Positions 39,293 to 52,955 of a stretch of DNA of 60,000 bases are shown here, piece by piece. Origin of the DNA: Tubiluchus corallicola. Its lineage: Eukaryota > Priapulida > Priapulimorpha > Priapulimorphida > Tubiluchidae. The notes beneath the pieces were generated by a model. That model worked only from the letters and a program-made list of their open reading frames with translations. It had not been told where the DNA came from and did not search any database. Location: assembly GCA_030141605.1 (NCBI GenBank), contig JAQGDQ010000024.1, forward strand, positions 205,501 through 265,500, read 5' to 3'. A program made the translations under genes and the position numbers. Position 1 is the first letter of the stretch. Every line of letters starts with the position of its first letter.

Positions 39293-41689
39293 CTGTTTGA
39301 AAAATGAAAATTGTAACATTTTGTAACTGTTGTTTAATTTAGTCTTGTTTTTCTGTGTTTTTACTGTAACCAACATCTTGGGCCTTTATGGAAACAATGA
39401 TCGTATGCAACTATTTTTAAACTGACCAAGTAAAAAATCAATTCTTACTTTTCTTACTCTTACTCTAAAATCAATTAACCAACATAATTCATTTTACTTT
39501 CCTTCCAAATGTGACAAGAGAGGTTTCATATTCAGTGAATAATGTTGATTGGAGAAGGCCATCAAGGCTAAAAGCTTTTACAGATAATGGTAATATCTCA
39601 AAATATAGGGCGCTCTAGTGAAGCCATTTTTGGTATCCTCATTTCTGAAAGTGGAATTTCTATTATATCTTAGATCTGCCACATCTCCCTGGTTATTCAA
39701 CACGGGGTTACAGAATAACACACAAATGTATTGCGTGCTTGTGACGGTGTTGTGAGTTGTATTAGGGCCACGGTGTTTGTTTTTATAGTGTCCAGTGTTA
39801 TCCTTATACTGCCGAAACGTCTGCAATAGTTTAATTCCTAGTATACCCATCAAGATGATTGTAACTCTCGTGGGAAATTGCGAGAAACTTTCAATCAAAA
39901 TTACCGCAATCCTAGGTACTAATCAGACTTGGCCAATATCATAAAAATTGTAAGGCTGTCCGTGTATTGTTTGTGGCGTTCTACTGTATTGAGTGATGTT
40001 AGTAACTGTACTACACTGCCTTGTTCAACAACCGTCTTTCATTTTTTTCTTTTGTAGTTTATCAAATATCTTTTGGCTTCATAAATATCCATTTTTACAT
40101 GGCAATTTTCGTAGTTTTTTTACCCGTTTTTTAGAACAATTATTTAAAATGTGATCTCAAACCAGGCATATTTCAAGCATGGTTATTTAAGCCTCAGTAT
40201 TCAATTTAAGTTAAATTCTTGTGACGGATGCAACAGGAAAGATTAAATTATAATGAGATTATTTTGCATTTGAATCGCAACTTTCACTCTTAGGCTATTA
40301 TACTCTTAATTTTACGAGTTTTGCAACGACTCACGTAGATTAAACAAGTGTTTGTCGGCGTGTGTGTTTATTACAATCCGTGCAACATCAAACGTATGGG
40401 ATGTTGCATTCGTAAAATTACTTCCGATGTACGAATCTCAACAGCTGTTCTTTCGACAAATCAGTATTGAATTAGGAAGAAACTGCAGTTTTACTAAGAA
40501 TTTCTTTGCATAAGTGGCTTCGTGTAGTATTCCTCAAGCATGCATAGACGCTGCAGCAGGTGGCTGGCTACTTAGAGGACCCAAGATCTGTACGTTTACT
40601 TGCTTTAAGAAATCGTTTTCCGAATTAAGAGGATATGTTGACATCAAACTGAATGTATGCAGGCGTTCACGAGCTTGCGTACAAACTTACTATTAGTAAT
40701 TAAACTAATTATGTAGGAAAAAATTAAAATTCATGTAAACTTTTCTGATCTGTGTTACGGAGTAACTGTTGCACATAGAAGCTGACTTTGAACTAACTGG
40801 AACACTCTTTCGAAGCACAGACATCAGTCCTATCTTATAATTTATGTTCAACATGAAATTTTTATAACTGACCTCTCTGTGACTGACTAATTTCGTTAAG
40901 TTGCCGATCGTTTATTTAACGTCTATGTAAACACCTTACAGAGGCCTAATTGATACATCAGACATAAATAGTTATTAAACTATTGTAATGATTCTAATAA
41001 GAACCTAAAATTTGTTGGATTTTTATTCTGTTCATACTTTTATCCATTAATTTTACGTTTTCTTCTTGGGTATTTAGTTGTACAATTAATCAATGATCAT
41101 GCAAGTCAAATGGAATGCACCACTGAAATATTCTGAACTATGTGCCGTAAAGGTGAACAGCCTTGTAACTCCAGAACCTCTATAATAACAGCTGGGCCTA
41201 TGTTTGGCTTCCAAAATACACACGGCCAATTTTGGCAGTGGCTTCTCCGACAGCAAACTACAGACGAGAAACCGAGTTTGCTAAGGCGATTAATATTTCT
41301 TGCTAAATCAGGCTGATGTGTTTTTCCAGTGGTGCTAATGGTTGTTTGCTTTGCCTGGACGGAAGTGAGAAGGCGTGGCCATATCCATTTATTGAACAGT
41401 TTTCGTATTTATCTTAATTGACCCACGTAAATATTACTGCGTCGTTGACCGAGACGCATTGCACATTCTACTTGGCGATTTTAAATTCAGCTCGTCTGCC
41501 TTTGCGATTTACATGAAATTCTTGGCACGGTAACTGTTAAAAAGTCTTTAAAAATCCAAAGAAACAACGGCAGCACTCTCTATTGATTATTTCTTTAATG
41601 ATTATTTAGATTACATGATTTTCGCTTATTGCAATCTTAGATTAAAACTTTTTATTGTCTTGCATGGTTGTAAGATAAATTTAACCGCG

Positions 41690-42015
41690 TTTTTGTCTAA
41701 CTTAACCTAATCAAACTTGACTAACCAAACTTAACTTGACTAAACCCAACCCGACCTACTGTAACATGATTTGATGTACTCTCTTCTAACCTAACCTAAC
41801 TTAAACTGTCCTAATCTAACCTAACTTAAGATTTCTAAACTTAACGCAATTTATCGCCCAACCTTTATCGCGTAAACTTAATCTAGCCCAATCAACTCAG
41901 TTCATCATATTTCAACTGAACCCGCTTTAAGCTCCGAGCCCAAAGCAACTTAACCTACTTTAATTTAATTTAACCTGGGTTTTAACCTATCAATCTAGCC
42001 TAATCTACCTAACCC
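41690..42015. repeat. Degenerate CCTAA-like satellite stretch
   Basis: Rich in CTAAC, CCTAA and CTTAA pentamers, for example TAACCTAACCTAACTTAA near 41790. The units diverge over about 320 bp. This resembles decayed telomere-type (TTAGG) repeat or a simple satellite. Confidence 0.6.
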
Positions 42016-43749
42016 AAATGAAAGTAACAAGTCATAAAATTTAATAACCCATATATTGCGAAACTACAATATTTATATATTGCATAATGGCATTTCAATT
42101 CATTATTTAATGGAATTAGTTATGGAAGTCAACTCTGTACTTGTTAATTAACACATTAATAGTAATTATTAGTACGCGTCATTATCGCAAAAAACAATAT
42201 AAGTTGTAGGTTTTAATGCACTGATCCGAGTGTATCATTCGAGTAAATTTGGCGTTGTTGGTGATTTCACCAACAGTGGCTTCTAATACCAGGCCTGAAC
42301 TTTATTCTGACAAATAATTAGTCCCTAATGGCAGTAATTACTGCAGTTAAAGCTGTATAATGCATGTAATGCTTGAACGACGTAGTTACTTTGTAAGTTA
42401 TATACACATCGATACCCAGAATAATCGGCCACATTTGGCTTTGTCCTGTGTCCTTGCCACTTAAAAGTATATTGGAATTTATTTTTATAGACCATGCGTT
42501 AACTCACCATCGGCTAACAAATTAAACATGTTACCCGCTGGTTTCCAACTGTTCCAATCCACAAATTTTGAATTTCTATTTTACAGTTGTTACTAATATT
42601 TGGCGACACAGCGATAATTTTTTTCTGACAGTACTAGACTCTTTGATAAAAACGTAACACGGTTAACGAAAAATTGTTGCTAATATATACATTTGAGAAA
42701 AATCTGTTGAACTTTCTTGTGTCCCTTGGCACTTGGAAAATTAGTTCAAATGTCTTCTGTCTCACGTTTTCCTAACACTAGCTTTCCTTGCCTTCAAATC
42801 TTTTTTCAACAAGTCTGTCACATCTGTTTTACGTGTCTGCTTCCGGTAGAAATTGTTACTGTTAATTAAGAGAGATTTTTACAATTTCTTTTTCTTGAAA
42901 AAGTTCGAAAGGAGGTGATCGGGTCTGACCTGACAGTAACATCAGCTATGGGGTAAGATGAGGTTGAATGTAAGTCTAGCCTTTTACCCGCAGTTTTGCA
43001 CATCACCACCCATGAGGAATTGAACTTGCATTACATTTATTCCTTCACAAGTGTATCATCATTCTATAAAACACGTTTTGAAAGAAGTCAAAAGACAACT
43101 CATTCCTGTTAATAGGTCTCACATTACACCATTACACAGCATCCTGTGCATTGATAAGCAATGTGCACGACAATAGTTTTGCTTTTAAAAACTGGTTCGC
43201 AAACTATTCAATTACTGCTTTTTTCACAGCCAGCTTTTTACTGCTACAGGTGCTGTTTGTCGTTTCTAGAAACAGTTCCTTTTTTGATTAATCTTTATAA
43301 CCAACTACGCTTATAGTCTCAACTAAGATAATGTTAAGAAAACAAAAAACAATCTGAAACTCCAGTTTTAACTGGTAAGTTCTCGGATTTCAAATTCTCA
43401 TGTATGTCATCTTTAATTAGATTATATGATTAGAGGATTAGTGTAAGTGGGTTACTGTCACATGTCGTTAATTTATCCCATCAACAGAATGAGCTTTAGA
43501 GGATTATTTAAAACCGGAATAGTTATGGGAGTTATGTGCCAGAAGGGTTTCCGGTTTCAGAAAAAGGTTGACGCAGGAAAAAATGTTAATTTTCTGTTGC
43601 CTAAGTCTTACAGCAGGAGTTGATTACTCCGGCGCCTAAACTATCTAAGGACCCAACGCTTTTTAAAAAATACTATAGTTTTCGGCTAGATCAATCGGGC
43701 AGTATAGCGTTCCGTCCTCATACCTGGAGGTTAGAGATCGTGTGATGTC

Positions 43750-43990
43750 ATTCGTCATTGTTTTTACTCTTAGTGATGATGGTAGTCTTTTACTTAATCT
43801 TGGTCCATTCACTGATATCATCTAACCATGTCCGCGCTGTCTTCTCTCATCGATTTTTCCTTCCAGCAATCTCTAGGACATGTCCAAAGTTGTCCTGTTT
43901 CCTCTTCTTAATGATATCCATCAGCTTTTCTCCTTTGCCTTTTCTAAAGGACCACCAAATATACTTTTTTCGTGAAGCCATTGTCGAAAA
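43750..43990 (-). mobile_element. LINE retrotransposon relic, C-terminal end
   Basis: The minus strand reads EKLMDIIKKRKQDNFGHVLE, then AGRKNR, a stop, EKTARTWLDDISEWT. The order 'IKKRKxxxFGHV...GRRxRGRxRxxWLDDIxEWT' is the typical C-terminus of endonuclease/RT LINE ORF2 proteins. A related ITRSLTSRYEDGT-like end follows in another frame. The copy is broken by stops. Confidence 0.7.
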
Positions 43991-44228
43991 TCTGGACTTA
44001 GTGCTTGATGCACAACTGAACTAACTTATTAACTGAATTAACTGAACTAGATTAACTGGTTTTTATTGCGATATTTACGCTGAAACCATGGGTTTTAGAC
44101 TTAGGGTATATGTTGGGCCACCTTTAGATTTTTTAATAATTTGCCTTGTATTTGCATTAATATTTTATAAATAATAATTTTATATATACTATTAAATATT
44201 TTATTTATTCTATCAAAAGCCAATCCAT

Positions 44229-44400
44229 GTCACGTGACCTAATTTGAGTGTATAAAAACTGGATGACCGACATTAGCCGATGACTGACCTCACTATGCCC
44301 TACATCAGTTCTTACGTCAAACTTGGCGCTTTGGTGTATTTATTATTGTCAGATCACTACTACTCATCACTATTACTGCCAAATCACTCAGTGAAAAAAG
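44229..44400 (+). promoter_or_regulatory. Candidate Pol II promoter and first exon: E-box, TATA box, donor
   Basis: The palindrome GTCACGTGAC (44229-44238) lies 12 bp upstream of TATAAAA (44251-44257). A start about 30 bp downstream of the TATA box would give a non-coding exon ending at 44400 (AAAAAAG|GTACGT). It could be the 5' UTR exon of the LRR gene at 52.96 kb, whose ATG is preceded by an acceptor, but that link is only inference. Confidence 0.3.
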
Positions 44401-46674
44401 GTACGTTGCTTTTCGAGTTTCAGCCTTTCTGATATGTCCGGCGGTCGGTTCGGTTTACACGTTGTAAACAAATTACTCGTGTAATACCTCACCGCTTTGA
44501 ACAGGGCGAACAGATGGCAGTAATAACGCAATGAAGCCATCATTTCAATTTCATCCATAGCCAGCTAGCAGTGGTTTATTTTAAGAAAGAACTGTAGGAA
44601 ATCGTGCTCTTCAGTTTCTGATATTTCCGAGGATAACAGAGATCTTTTGTAGGAATCTTTGAATTGTTCATTGAAAGTTGTATTTTGTGTATCATCTTCA
44701 AGCGTTGTTTTCTGTTTTTAAAACGAAATCCTACCCGAGAGTCATTTTTTCCTATTTCCTTCTACTCAAAAGTTCCGAAAGTTTAATTTGGCACTTTTTA
44801 GTATTTTCGTTAAAGAAAAGTGTTAGCTGCTCGACGAAGGACTTAAACACCCCACTGGTTACTAGGCCGTAGTGTGCCACAACACAGGTCATGGTAATCC
44901 AGGCCATGTTTTGTTAGCGTGTTTTTGCTGTTAAAAGGGTTTTGGCGCGTAAACAATGTCTATTCCATCATCAGTGTATTTTTCTAGGCGAACATGTGTT
45001 AGCTTCAGTTTCTGACAGACAGTGAGTGGTGCTAGAAAATTGCTTTATCGTGCGGAGTTTGGTAACAACTGTCATAGGAGCTTACAAATTAAAGTGAAGT
45101 AGTAGTTTTATCACTCAAAAAGTCAATAGAAATTCTAATTATTTTGGAGTACCTTCCTGTAAACATCGTGGTCTTTTTCTAAAATGGACTTTCATCTCAT
45201 TATGTGCATTATGAGCTCACTTTATGGAAAGATATTCGAAAAATTCTTAATGAGGACCAACGATCAAATTATTACCAGTCAAATGGCCACCGGCCAAAAG
45301 GAATATTGGCGCTCCTCTGAATACGATTTGTCTTTTGACGTTTGTCTTTGCCTTTTGCCCTTTGACATGACATTTTGCTTTTGTGACGAATTAGTGTTTA
45401 TTAGCACTGGTTTGGTCCATTAAGCTCCAGAGAATGGTAGAAACGAAGCTGCCACCTGTTCGAACCAAATGAGTAAAAATCAAGGATATTGATAATGGCA
45501 ATGAAAATACGTTCCAGTGCTTAGGGGCGTCATATGGAGTGTCATATATACTTAGAAATCGTTATTGCTCATGCGTACAAAAAGTGATTATGGTAAAAAA
45601 CGGTATTCAGATTAATGCGCATATTTCAAACTTCTTTGTCATTTCAGAATAAAAGTTGAATTGTAAAATTGTAAAACATGTTGAGTAACCTCTTAAAGCA
45701 TCCACGTTATATTCGTTTCCATCACTGTTACGCAAAAATTTCATATTAGCATTTTCATGGACGTAATACGTAAATCTTCATACAGCCGTAAAGTCATAAT
45801 CATTGACAGTTAACACTCTAAACAAATTAATTAATAACCATTAAGATCACTTAATGACTAAAACGTTTCCTGATGTTGTGATACAATCAACTAAACTCTT
45901 AAATTATTTGCAAGCCGTGCCTGCAGGAAGCCAAGAAATACGTTTGATCAAGTTTCTGCAAAACTCGTGTCAGTGAAAAATTTTAAGCATTCCAAATGCA
46001 TTTAGCCCGGATTAAATGTTTTAGCCGATAATTTGCATTATTCATAATTTATTAAAAGCACTGTTGGTAAATGTAGACATATGTAGTTCGAAAATTAGTA
46101 TTCTTCTGTATTTCTCTCATCATGGCGCTTTGTCTCGAGATTATAATGGGATGGCACAGGTGGTTAATTGCTTGCTATTTGATAACCAGTATAGGGTTGC
46201 TTTTACTGTCCATTGTGATTATAAATATCTCGTGTTTACATTAGCCTTACAAAACTAACTGAGTGAATGTACTTTTCATGTAAAATGAGCTAGTTTGTTG
46301 TCAAATTTTATCGCAGATATATCTTATTATTTTAAATGCGCGTATATCCAGCTAATAATGTCAATTGTCCAGTAACTGGTTGTGTGTTTAAACACAGCAC
46401 CATTGCCTGGATTCTCCCCAACTGTCGTATTCAAACTACGTCCCATAGACGAACGGATTTACAGCCTCAGTAACAGCACTTAATTACCAGATTAAAAGTA
46501 AATTGATTAGAGTTAAATACACATAAGCATGCAGATGATGGCACCCACTTCGACACTTGCTTCTGGGTACTGATCATTAAGTGGACAGTCAATAATTTCG
46601 TCTAATGACAGTTGTATTGACAAGGCGGAATTTTTGGCACATCGCCAATATATCTTGCCAGAATCGAGACGAAA

Positions 46675-46920
46675 GACCCCTTCCTTCCTCTTTTCTCTTC
46701 TTTTCTCTCATACTTTCTTTTTTCTTTTCTTCTATTTTTGCTTATAACTTTTTATCTTTGTTCCTGTCTTCCTTCTTCCTTCGTCCATCTACATACTTTT
46801 TTCTTACCATAGCCGTTTCTTTTTTTCTTTTCCTTTATTTCTCCTCTCTTTTTGTTTTTTCTTCGCCCACTTGCTTGTTTCTCATTTGTTTTTGTTTGAT
46901 TTCACATTTTTTACTTTTGT
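46675..46920. repeat. Polypyrimidine tract of about 245 bp
   Basis: CT-rich on plus, with TTCTTTTCTC-type units. The open frame over it is compositional (Phe/Ser/Leu-rich). Confidence 0.85.
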
Positions 46921-46961
46921 CAAACTGAGTTAATTTTCTTGCTAGAAAGTTGTGACATCCA

Positions 46962-47009
46962 ATCGCATAGATCGCATAGATCGCATAGATCGCATAGATA
47001 ATCGCATAG
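46962..47009. repeat. 9-bp tandem repeat ATCGCATAG
   Basis: Four perfect units at 46962-46997, then ATA, then a fifth unit at 47001-47009. Confidence 0.93.
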
Positions 47010-47699
47010 AAGGGAAGGGAAATTCGGTCTGTTGATTGAAACCGAGTATAGTCGTAAGTTAACGACCGGCTGCGATGCGTGTATAGTACTTTTAATGCAG
47101 TACTTGCATAGTATTTGCATTAAAATTTTGCTCTTCTCAAGTTAATCATGTGCAAAAATTTAAGGAACCCGGGAAACGCAAAACCCTAGTCGATTGGTCG
47201 CTTTCGCTAAGCCCTGTTCTTGGTTGTGGACATAATGTGACATAATGGTATCTTTTACAAAGGATCGCTTGTTGGTTTCTGAGTTGTTCGCTTACGTCGT
47301 GCGCAAGCGCACTGCAAGAAGCAAGTGTTGGCCCAAATTCAAGGAGACTGGCAAACAGCTAGACTATAAACAGACCCGGTCTATTGGTGGTGGATGCTTA
47401 TCTCCGTTCAGCTCTATGAGGTGTTGAAATAGGAAGCTGTGTGGTTTGGAAACAGGCGCAGTTTTTTATACGACTGTTGAGGTATCTATTAGTTTGACTC
47501 GTGAACTGCTGACTCAACTTAGAAGCAATTTTTTGCGGCAGACATTTGGTTGTATTTATTCTGGTTGGTGTTAAACTTGCGTCACTGGCATTTACACAGT
47601 TAGAAGAGTAGACTGATTATCAATCAGCTTAAAGCGTAACTGCTAGGCTACTGCAGTTAAGAACCGTTGCTTTTTAAAGGAGGATCAATGCGTGAGTAT

Positions 47700-48060
47700 C
47701 GACGTTGTCGCAATATTTGTCATCAGCATCACCACTACCACCATCATCAACATCGCTATCATCATCATCAGTAGCAGCGTCTTAAGCAACCACAATGATT
47801 TTCCTCTTTTTTGCTATTTTTCTTTCGTCATAGTCACTTTTTCTGGACCTTGTTATCACCATCATTACCACTGACACTATTATCATCATCATCGCTGTCA
47901 TCATCACCATTATAATAATCATCATCATCATCATCTTCATTGCCACATCGCCATCGCCATTTCCATCATCGCCATTGTCGTTTTCGTCATTGTTGTCATC
48001 GTCATCATCGTCACGATTGTCATTATCAACATCATCATCATCGTCATCAACATTTTGACT
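47700..48060. repeat. Degenerate ATC trinucleotide block
   Basis: ATC, GTC and CACC units in two parts, 47715-47775 and 47855-48052. Gives Asp/Met/Ile-rich frames only. Confidence 0.88.
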
Positions 48061-49848
48061 CAGACTCTGTGTACTACTCCTTGAATTTTGTTTACATTGC
48101 TGGATGGTTACTATTTTAGCGATGGCGCCATCCAATTATAATTGTTGTATTTTTTACACTTACGTTAAAACAACGGTAAAGAAGCGCAAACGTAAGGTCG
48201 TAGGCATAAAAATTGCAAACGTTTTTGCCCGTTTCTCATCCAACATATCTCAAGCCCAAAACTATTCAGGAATTCTGTTTCACAAGTATATATCAGATCA
48301 TTTTCTGCGGCCTTGCACACCATATCTTTTCTTTCTGGGCTCTTTTATACTTTTTCGTGTATCTTCTGCACAGAGTAGCAGTACAAGTTAGGAAGTAGTA
48401 TCCTGAAGTTATTTCCAATACTATAGTAAAATTCTCAATTGTTCATTCAGATGGGGAGACACAGGGAACAGTTGAGATCAGGTTGTATGTTGAGCTACGA
48501 TGTCAAGCGCAGCACCTGACCTGCTAAGTAAACGGGTGAGTGGCTTTTTTGGGAAAATGGGAAAAGTATCTAGCTGAAAGAGGTTCTGCCGTTGAGTCTG
48601 GATTTCGGTTTGCTATGTTCTGAAATGTGATTAATCGATTAGTCGATCTATCGAGCAAACTACCAAATAAACTGCAAGTTAAATAACTATAAGTAGGCAA
48701 ACAGCAAACCAAATGAATATTAATCACTTTGTCAGTCGGTCAGGAGGTCGGTCAGTCAGTCAATCATTCATTGAATCAATTAACTAGTGTTTAGGGAACT
48801 GTTAATAAGGGAGATCTACCAACACGGGAGGTTAACGGGGTGCATTTATGATTCCTGGCTGAATGGGCTAAAATAAGAATTTTCGTGTAATTTCATGAGA
48901 CATCTTCTAGCCGCAAGGAAGGGAGGAAGTTATGTTTATTTGTGCGATATGCCATGTTAAAAAGGGCGTTTGCTGTAAAAGTACCCAGGTTTATGACTCT
49001 GTTAAGCGTGAGATAATGGAATTTGAGAGTTCGCTTAATGTTTACTATAAACGCATTACATTTTCCTTTTTAGTTTATGGTGGCTTAGTTCTACTACGCA
49101 AATTTTACTCTGATCGTTATTATTGTTATCACTGAATGTTTGATCATCGTCACTTTAACAGTCTCTCTGTAGACGAAAATTGTCCCAAGAACAATGTCGT
49201 GAGAACCACCTGAGAATATATGTGGTAGTGTTTGCTATGATCACTATCGTCTCCTCATTGGCTTCTTTCTCGTCGTCCCATCACTCACCACTGCCGTCAT
49301 CATCAGCCATTTTTGTTAACTTGCGCCATGTTTTAAATTGGTAATCATGTATAAATGTATAATTAAATGTATAAATTCACGATATCGCAGTAAGAGGTAT
49401 AAATTCACCTATTTGGACTCTTGGTCATCTATGGTGTGACAAGGGGAGTGACAGAATTGCGTAATTCATCTGTTATTTCCCATCAATCCTGCTTAATTGA
49501 CCTGTCCACGCGACCTTCGTTAACAGTTGAAGATTGGGGATGAAAAATAGAATACGGGATAAATGCTTGCAATTTTGACCTTCAATTTGCTCTCTTTTAC
49601 AGTATTCGGACTGTCCAACGCATTTTCATGTGAAAAATGATGCTGAGTTTGAGTACTACCGCTTGTAATGCATCTTCACAATAATTTTTGCAGTGTTCAG
49701 TCTGTGCACTTTCTGCAACTTTAAGGAATAGTGCAGGTGTAGCTATTCTATCAAGACCAACTATTTCACTGAAGCGGTAAAGACGTTAACGGTGATTTTC
49801 AGATAACTAAAGGCTGTTAGGCTAAAGCATCTCTCACATACTGCAGAT

Positions 49849-49879
49849 GGGTGGAGGATGGTGGGGGGTGGGGGGGGGG
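49849..49879 (+). repeat. G-rich run with G-quadruplex potential
   Basis: GGG at 49849-49851, GG pairs, then G6 (49863-49868) and G10 (49870-49879), on the plus strand. Confidence 0.7.
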
Positions 49880-52816
49880 ATTGTATACGTTTGCAGAAAA
49901 CGTAATAGAATGAATACTTTTGAATGTAGAATTTTGAGTTACGAGATTCAGTTATCTGTTATAATTTAGTATTACAGGATATTAACTAATACGTTACTTT
50001 TAGAATGCTGTTGAGTTTGTGACTACTGACTAGTCATGCATGCGTACGAGGTCTCTGACGCCTTATTAAGCGAATAATTGTGATTAATAGGTCTTATTTT
50101 CTGGATGACTGCGTGTCTGAGAATTTACCTTAATAGCTTAGCCATTTATATGTTGAATCTGTTAACCCTTTGCGGACAATTCGTAGTTCATTGGTGCTTT
50201 AGTTTGAAAGGCAGGAAAGAGTGAATGACTGAATAACTATTGAAAAGAAAAAGTCAGGATGAAACTGTAAAAGTGGGAGGAGGACATAAGCTTAGTCTAA
50301 TAGGGTTTAGTCTTGGAGAAATGGATAAATAAAATTATTTGCTTGACCATTCTGTTCTCTGAGTGCATTAACAATTCATCCATTAAACTTGCTTGTTCAA
50401 TTAATGACTTTCAAAGTTTCTAAGACCGCATACTGAGTCTTAGTTTTCGATGCACAAAGTACAATGTCTATAGGTAATCGCTAAAAGTCCAGCTTAATAG
50501 ATTTAACTGCAGAATTTTTTCATTTGCATAACCGCCAAAACAACAAAAAGTTAAAATAGGCGACTTCATGACCGGCCTATGAGCATACTTGTCCTGGGCT
50601 CTTCACTCTGCTCGTTGATTCAAAAGCAGTAGCTTGTAACAAGTTTGGTGTGGCTTCATTAGTATGACCAATGTTTATTGACATAGAGCTTCATGCGGGC
50701 ATTGGTTTTATCTGCGTGTTTAAACAAACTCGAGATAAGGTCTTTAAATTACAGGAAGCAAGCTTTTACCGCCTAATAAAGGTAAAATGGCCTGTTCGTA
50801 CACCAAGATGCGTTTGATAATCTTCGTTTTTATTACTAGGTATGTTAATCGACTGTAATACAGGAAGGAAAATTAATTCTGAAGTTGCTCGCGAACTATT
50901 TTTAGACTGTAACAGTCGTATGATATTTGTAGATATGCCAGACTGATTTCCTTGACCGCACCATGCATATTCATCTCTGATTGGGTTGTGTTTGAGATTT
51001 TGTGTTCCAAATGCACCAGATATATTAGCTTTCTTAATCACAGTCTGAGTGATTAAAATCTATACACATTACATAGAACAGTCGGAGATATTTCTGATAC
51101 AACAAATGAAGAAAGATTAGTGGAAGGCTTCGGACTATAATATAGGCATGTCTGTTAACAGCCACGAAGCAGGCGTGCAATTTTTTTAAGGTATTAAAAA
51201 TTACGAATACCAACTCTTACATATCAGTTGCTTTCTAGATGTACATTTTCTGCTCAATGCAACTTGCCTCGTATTTGATACATGCATACCTTAAATCTCA
51301 CAGCACCCCATTGATTTAACATGTGGAACCTATTATTATGAAAACAAACAAATAAATAAAAGAAGCGTGTTATTTTCTTAACGAAAAATCGAAAATGTGA
51401 CTTGAACTCTTGCTTTCTTCACTCTCGCTTTCACTGTGGATATGGGTCCCCGACGATTGTAGACCAGCAGAGATGCAAACATGACAGATACATGATCTTT
51501 ACATCTGTTATGCTTCCATCATCTGGCAATGCTGTCATGTGAGTCGTCTGGCGGCAAGAAAGTCAACAATACTACATTCTTGTAGTTTCTTTAAAAAAAA
51601 CTCGCGTTCTTTGATACTCCGTTGGTACACGATTACTGTTTATATTTTAGGAGTGATGGCCCATGTGATGGGTGACCTCTGCATTCTTGCTGCCACATTA
51701 TTTTTTGTGAATTACAATGAACGTTAAGACTAATTAAATCAGACCTGTGTGATATGGTGTGGAAATGGTGTAGCACTAAATTTTTGTGTGCATGGCCATT
51801 GACCAATACATTTATGATTAATCAAACTTTCGAATAAAAACTTTTTACCGCGAGCATTTTAATTTTTGCAATATTCATCGTTTTAAATTAATTGATGTCG
51901 AAAGTGTCTTCTATAATGGGTTTTTCTCACTCTGCTTACGACCATAATGAGAGAGGGTGGGAATAACACGGATAAATTCGTGAATTTCTCCATTATCCCG
52001 GGCATCTGGTACATTTCTATCGGGGCCGCGTGAAAAGAAAATCTGGTTTGGAGTGATTGAAGTAGGTTCCGTCATTGGCCCAGACTCACTTCACCATGAA
52101 TTTGTAACCAACTTAGTAGGTAGTTATAAGCGGTAATTAGCCTGAAATTATATGAGAATGCTTTATGTACTTGTAAGATTACATACAGTCATGATACGAA
52201 TACTTAGTGCGATTGTCTCTTTGTGCACCATCACTTGTGAATAATGCTCAGTTAATACAGTTGTAACTTAACACTGACTCTCTTAGGGATTGTAAGAGGA
52301 CGCTACTGGCACAGCGTGAAACCTATTTTTATCTAAAAGCTGTTATGGAACTTTTTGACAATTTTTCTGGCCGCGCGTGTTCAGAATCAGTAAGCTAGAA
52401 GAGTAGCGCGTAAAAGAAGTGGACTCTTTGGGTTGTCTTTCGGCAGGGTCTCATCTTGATTTATAGTCGTGCGGTGCGTGTGGTAGCTCTGTAGTAGTTG
52501 AACTTAACTGCTACCGTTGACACATGTAATGTAACTCGTAAACTGTCTTCAACTGTTTATTGACTGTGTCGACGATCGTTTCGTAATGACGTCGTAATTG
52601 TACCAACTGACAGACACAAGAGAGAGAAAACAGACAAGTAACTCTTTTCTGGTCACTACGGGTGGTCACTTATCTGGAGAAGTTTATATGATCCTGGTGA
52701 CCATGTAGGGTGTGACACACTTTCTCTGACAAAATGACCTACGGGAGCAGGGCTATCTTCTTACGGGAGTGATCTTGCATCAATTACGGGAGAATCATTT
52801 TTCGTGTAGTTGTCCC

Positions 52817-52955
52817 TATAAATCGTCCTGTCCGTTATGAACTAGCTTTTATTGTGCAATTAGTTTCTCTGTTTGCGATTGGTTGTTAACTTTAAAGCGA
52901 ACGCATTACATAGCAGAAATCTATATACATTGGTATTTTCTTTTTTTCAGCTAGA
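52817..52955 (+). promoter_or_regulatory. LRR gene upstream segment: TATA-like box and acceptor
   Basis: TATAAAT at 52817-52823 would place a start near 52850 and give an unspliced leader of about 105 nt. Alternatively, the TTTTCTTTTTTTCAG acceptor ending at 52950, five bases before the ATG, joins a distant 5' UTR exon. Both readings are open. Confidence 0.3.

Larger units (their letters stand above)
36469..44228. other. Gene-poor region with repeats
   Basis: Besides the listed repeats and the LINE relic at 43.75 kb, I find no recognisable coding domain. A stretch at about 38.58-38.79 kb ends GTTGTTG|GTAAGTA and could be a non-coding exon. The frame at 39.58-39.90 kb (minus) has no domain. 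Confidence 0.35.
44401..52816. other. Gene-poor region upstream of the LRR gene
   Basis: No coding domain recognised. Contains a pyrimidine tract (46.67-46.92 kb), a 9-bp tandem repeat (46.96 kb), an ATC block (47.7-48.06 kb) and a G-rich run (49.85 kb). Open frames at 47245-47427, 48104-48391 and 50766-51041 (minus) have no domain or splice support. A stretch around 47.2-47.42 kb is less AT-rich and might be transcribed. Confidence 0.35.

Noticed and set aside
46605-46928. 107-codon Phe/Ser/Leu-rich frame that looks like a membrane protein
   Set aside because: It is the translation of a polypyrimidine tract. Hydrophobicity is compositional.
50766-51041. 91-codon minus frame with fairly normal composition
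   Set aside because: No recognisable domain, no flanking splice consensus on both sides and no neighbour exons. Could be old repeat; not callable.
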